DNA from: Dehalococcoidia bacterium UBA1332
GTDB lineage: Bacteria; Chloroflexota; Dehalococcoidia; Lucifugimonadales; Lucifugimonadaceae
Length of the DNA: 15,886 nt
Direction: 5' to 3'
Assembly (NCBI GenBank): GCA_002306745.1
Contig: DBSW01000048.1
Location: 1 to 15,886 of the forward strand
The stretch's first letter is position 1, and each line of letters opens with the position of its first letter. Below the pieces are notes generated by a model, which searched no databases, was not told the origin of the DNA, and was given only the letters and a program-made list of their open reading frames with translations. Of the stretch, positions 14,096-15,886 are shown piece by piece. The translations under genes were made by a program, and so were the position numbers.

Positions 14096-14957
14096 GTGTT
14101 ACCTTTCCGTTGTTTACGTCGACTCGCACCCGACGTTCAATGTTTAGATTATCTAGCATATCTCGAGGAATTTGTACTGACCCTGCAGAGTCGATTAGCA
14201 GAAATTCTTCAGTCCCTGTAGTATCACCACCAAGCTTGCGCTCAGACGAAATTTCGCGAGTGGTTTCAGTGCTGGTTTTACCATCTTTAATTGCTACGGC
14301 ACGCCCAACACTCGTAGCTATAGCAGGATCGTGTGTAACTATCACAATGGTAGTGCCTAGATCCTGATTGACCTTGTTTAGTAATTCTAGGATTTCATGG
14401 CCAGTCTGGTCATCGAGTTCCCCTGTGGGTTCATCGGCGAGTAGGAGGGGTGGTTGGTTGGATAGTCCGATGGCTATTGCTACGCGTTGTTGTTCTCCAC
14501 CGGAAAGTTGGGAGGGTTTGTGATACAGCCGGTCGCTTAGTCCGACCATATCCAACAGGTCATTGGCTCGCTCTTTACGTTCGGATTCAGTAGTGCCAGA
14601 AATAACCATTGGAAGCTCTACGTTTTCTAATGCGGTGAGATATGAGAACAGATTTCTAGAAGTCTCCTGCCATATGAATCCCACCTCATGACGACGGTAA
14701 TCGACAATTTCCTTACTCGTCATTTGGAGTAGGTCGAAATTTCCGACTCTGATTGTTCCTGCGGATGGAAAGTCGTATCCTGCAAGGATATTCAAAAGAG
14801 TAGATTTACCACTTCCTGATGCTCCAACAATCGCGATGATTTCACCTCGATTTACGTTTAGCTCAAGTCCGCGCAACGCTACAACTTCTAGATCAGCAGC
14901 TTTGTAGATCTTAAAAAGTCCGCTACAGTCAATATAAGATAAATCCGATGTCGTCAC
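14079..14957 (-). CDS. ABC transporter ATP-binding protein with C-terminal AbrB/SpoVT-like domain (first ATPase)
   Basis: This 292-residue nucleotide-binding subunit has Walker A GASGSGKS at 45-52, Q-loop FIWQETSRN (Gln97), signature LSGGEQQR at 151-158, Walker B LLLADEPTGELD (Asp175, Glu176) and switch His209 in VTHD. The ATPase core ends near residue 230. After a polar linker, residues 250-290 read as one swapped-hairpin AbrB/SpoVT/MazE-like unit: LLIDSAGSVQIPRDMLDNL, then RVRVDVNNGKVTLEP. That follows the family pattern of a D-x-x-G-R/x-V-x-I-P strand and helix, then an acidic beta strand. The position-60 residue of the DxxGR motif is Ser rather than Arg. The start is GTG with AAAGG nine bases upstream. 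It follows the permease by 30 bases and overlaps the next ATPase by 17. The ATPase role is certain; the AbrB-like call is by eye. Confidence 0.9.
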   Translation of the reverse strand: MTTSDLSYIDCSGLFKIYKAADLEVVALRGLELNVNRGEIIAIVGASGSGKSTLLNILAGYDFPSAGTIRVGNFDLLQMTSKEIVDYRRHEVGFIWQETSRNLFSYLTALENVELPMVISGTTESERKERANDLLDMVGLSDRLYHKPSQLSGGEQQRVAIAIGLSNQPPLLLADEPTGELDDQTGHEILELLNKVNQDLGTTIVIVTHDPAIATSVGRAVAIKDGKTSTETTREISSERKLGGDTTGTEEFLLIDSAGSVQIPRDMLDNLNIERRVRVDVNNGKVTLEPGD

Positions 14958-14987
14958 GGAGGATAGCCTTTGTTTGGGGTGTTGTGA

Positions 14988-15886
14988 TTAACTTTCTCCC
15001 ATCCGCATCACTCTGTGGATGGACATTCTGTAAACAGAGATCAAAATAATTCCGATAACTATTAGGAATACTACGCCTAATATAGCGAAGGTAATTCCAA
15101 ATCCCATCCAGTTTATTTGAACAATCATAGGTGGAACTACTGTTGCATTTTCTCCTGAATTAGCGAGGTATGGCATTATGGTTGTACCTAGGCGCGAACC
15201 CATAAAGATTCCGAGGCCAACGGCTACCCCAATTACCATAACTTGTTCAAGTACTACTAGGAACAATAATTGTTTCATAGATAATCCTATTGTTCTCAGT
15301 AGAGCTAGTTCGGAGCGTCTGGCGTTAAAGGAAACCCTAGCATGAACAAGAAATCCAACTGCACTAACAGTTAGCACTGTGAAAAAAGCTATGCCGAGCA
15401 ATGCCTTCCATCCAGCAAAGACTAGAGGGTCGAATACGACATTGGCTAATTCTACTGTTCTGTCGGTTGTACTTGATCCGGGTCGGATTCGTAAAGAACG
15501 AAGTTCTTTAGCAATAGGTTCGACAGCTTGGTCTGGGGTAACTAATGATTCTAGAATTTCTCCATCTGATGCTATTCGTTTAGCTCCCTGTGTGGTGGCG
15601 ACCCAAAACTCAGTTGGTTGAATATTTCCGGTTGTCCGCGTAACGTTCATTCTTTCATGGAGAGCTTTAAAATCTGCGAGTATGAAAGGTTGTTCATCAA
15701 GAGACATTGTTGGAAAATATTCGACCACATCGTGAATCGAGATTTTGACCAGTACACCTGCCACAGATATTTGTAACACTTCTCCGTTTTCGCCTCCGAA
15801 CATCTTGACGAAATTCTTGCTAGCGAGCACAGGAATTATTTCCAGTTCAGATCCGTGAGCAAGCCCGCGGTATTCTCTTGGGTCAG
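14988..15886 (-). CDS. FtsX/MacB-type ABC permease, C-terminal part, cut by window edge
   Basis: About 298 residues of a larger inner-membrane permease are visible. The frame is open to the right edge, and the residues before the GTG at 15830 (DPREYRGLAHGSELEIIP) continue the domain, so that GTG is internal. First comes an extracytoplasmic MacB-like segment with VLASKNFVKMFG, HDVVEYFPTM and PTEFWVAT. Then three hydrophobic helices follow at the C terminus (WKALLGIAFFTVLTVSAVGF, LLFLVVLEQVMVIGVAVGLG, and FGITFAILGVVFLIVIGIIL), separated by a cytoplasmic loop RRSELALLRTIGLSMKQL. That loop is the FtsX-domain coupling motif (RRxE-x-ALLRxxG). The pattern is the terminal FtsX domain of long permeases that often carry two such domains. 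Its ATPases follow directly downstream. Such systems move lipoproteins, peptides or drugs, or transmit force to cell-wall enzymes; which applies here is unknown. Confidence 0.9.
   Translation of the reverse strand, partial: DPREYRGLAHGSELEIIPVLASKNFVKMFGGENGEVLQISVAGVLVKISIHDVVEYFPTMSLDEQPFILADFKALHERMNVTRTTGNIQPTEFWVATTQGAKRIASDGEILESLVTPDQAVEPIAKELRSLRIRPGSSTTDRTVELANVVFDPLVFAGWKALLGIAFFTVLTVSAVGFLVHARVSFNARRSELALLRTIGLSMKQLLFLVVLEQVMVIGVAVGLGIFMGSRLGTTIMPYLANSGENATVVPPMIVQINWMGFGITFAILGVVFLIVIGIILISVYRMSIHRVMRMGES

Noticed and set aside
15828..15830. GTG at 15830 as the start of the permease
   Set aside because: The upstream codons are open to the edge and continue the extracytoplasmic domain, so this is an internal valine.

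Overview
The window is a densely packed bacterial chromosome segment of moderate to low GC. It holds sixteen protein genes, no RNA genes, no mobile elements and no CRISPR array, and no stretch over 300 bases lacks a gene. The families suggest a free-living heterotroph: an enolase-superfamily sugar-acid dehydratase, a Gfo/Idh/MocA oxidoreductase, an HpcH/HpaI aldolase, a PIG-L deacetylase, a beta-lactamase-fold hydrolase and a MacB/FtsX-type ABC system with two distinct ATPases. This mix, together with the ABC sequence style, recalls Chloroflexota, possibly the marine SAR202 group. That assignment is inference from gene families only.

Layout. Positions 1-2881 (+) form a tight cluster: the C-terminal part of a class IV aminotransferase, a serine hydrolase and an EamA/DMT transporter, with gaps of 2 and 12 bases. 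Positions 2973-3701 (+) encode a small protein joining HEAT-like helices to a C-terminal sigma-70 region 4-like helix-turn-helix. Positions 3788-8158 (+) carry an MFS exporter-type permease, a D-galactonate-dehydratase-like enzyme, a HAD phosphatase and a Gfo/Idh/MocA dehydrogenase. A convergent histidine phosphatase (-) follows. It diverges from an HpcH/HpaI aldolase (+) across an intergenic region containing two inverted repeats. A PIG-L deacetylase and an alpha/beta hydrolase (both -) come next. The hydrolase diverges from purE-purK (+), which converges on a minus-strand ABC cassette (permease, ATPase, ATPase) running off the right edge. A short symmetric hairpin overlaps both converging stop codons.

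How the genes may work together. Dehydratase, dehydrogenase, aldolase and phosphatases could supply several steps of sugar or sugar-acid catabolism, but the substrate cannot be read from sequence. PurE and PurK perform the two-step carboxylation of aminoimidazole ribonucleotide in purine synthesis. The two ATPases and the FtsX-type permease very likely form one transporter or mechanotransducer.

The two most unusual observations are architectures: the HEAT plus sigma-4-like protein, and an ABC ATPase carrying a C-terminal AbrB/SpoVT-like swapped-hairpin domain. Many starts are TTG or GTG, and several first-guess starts have been moved to sites with better ribosome-binding sequences.
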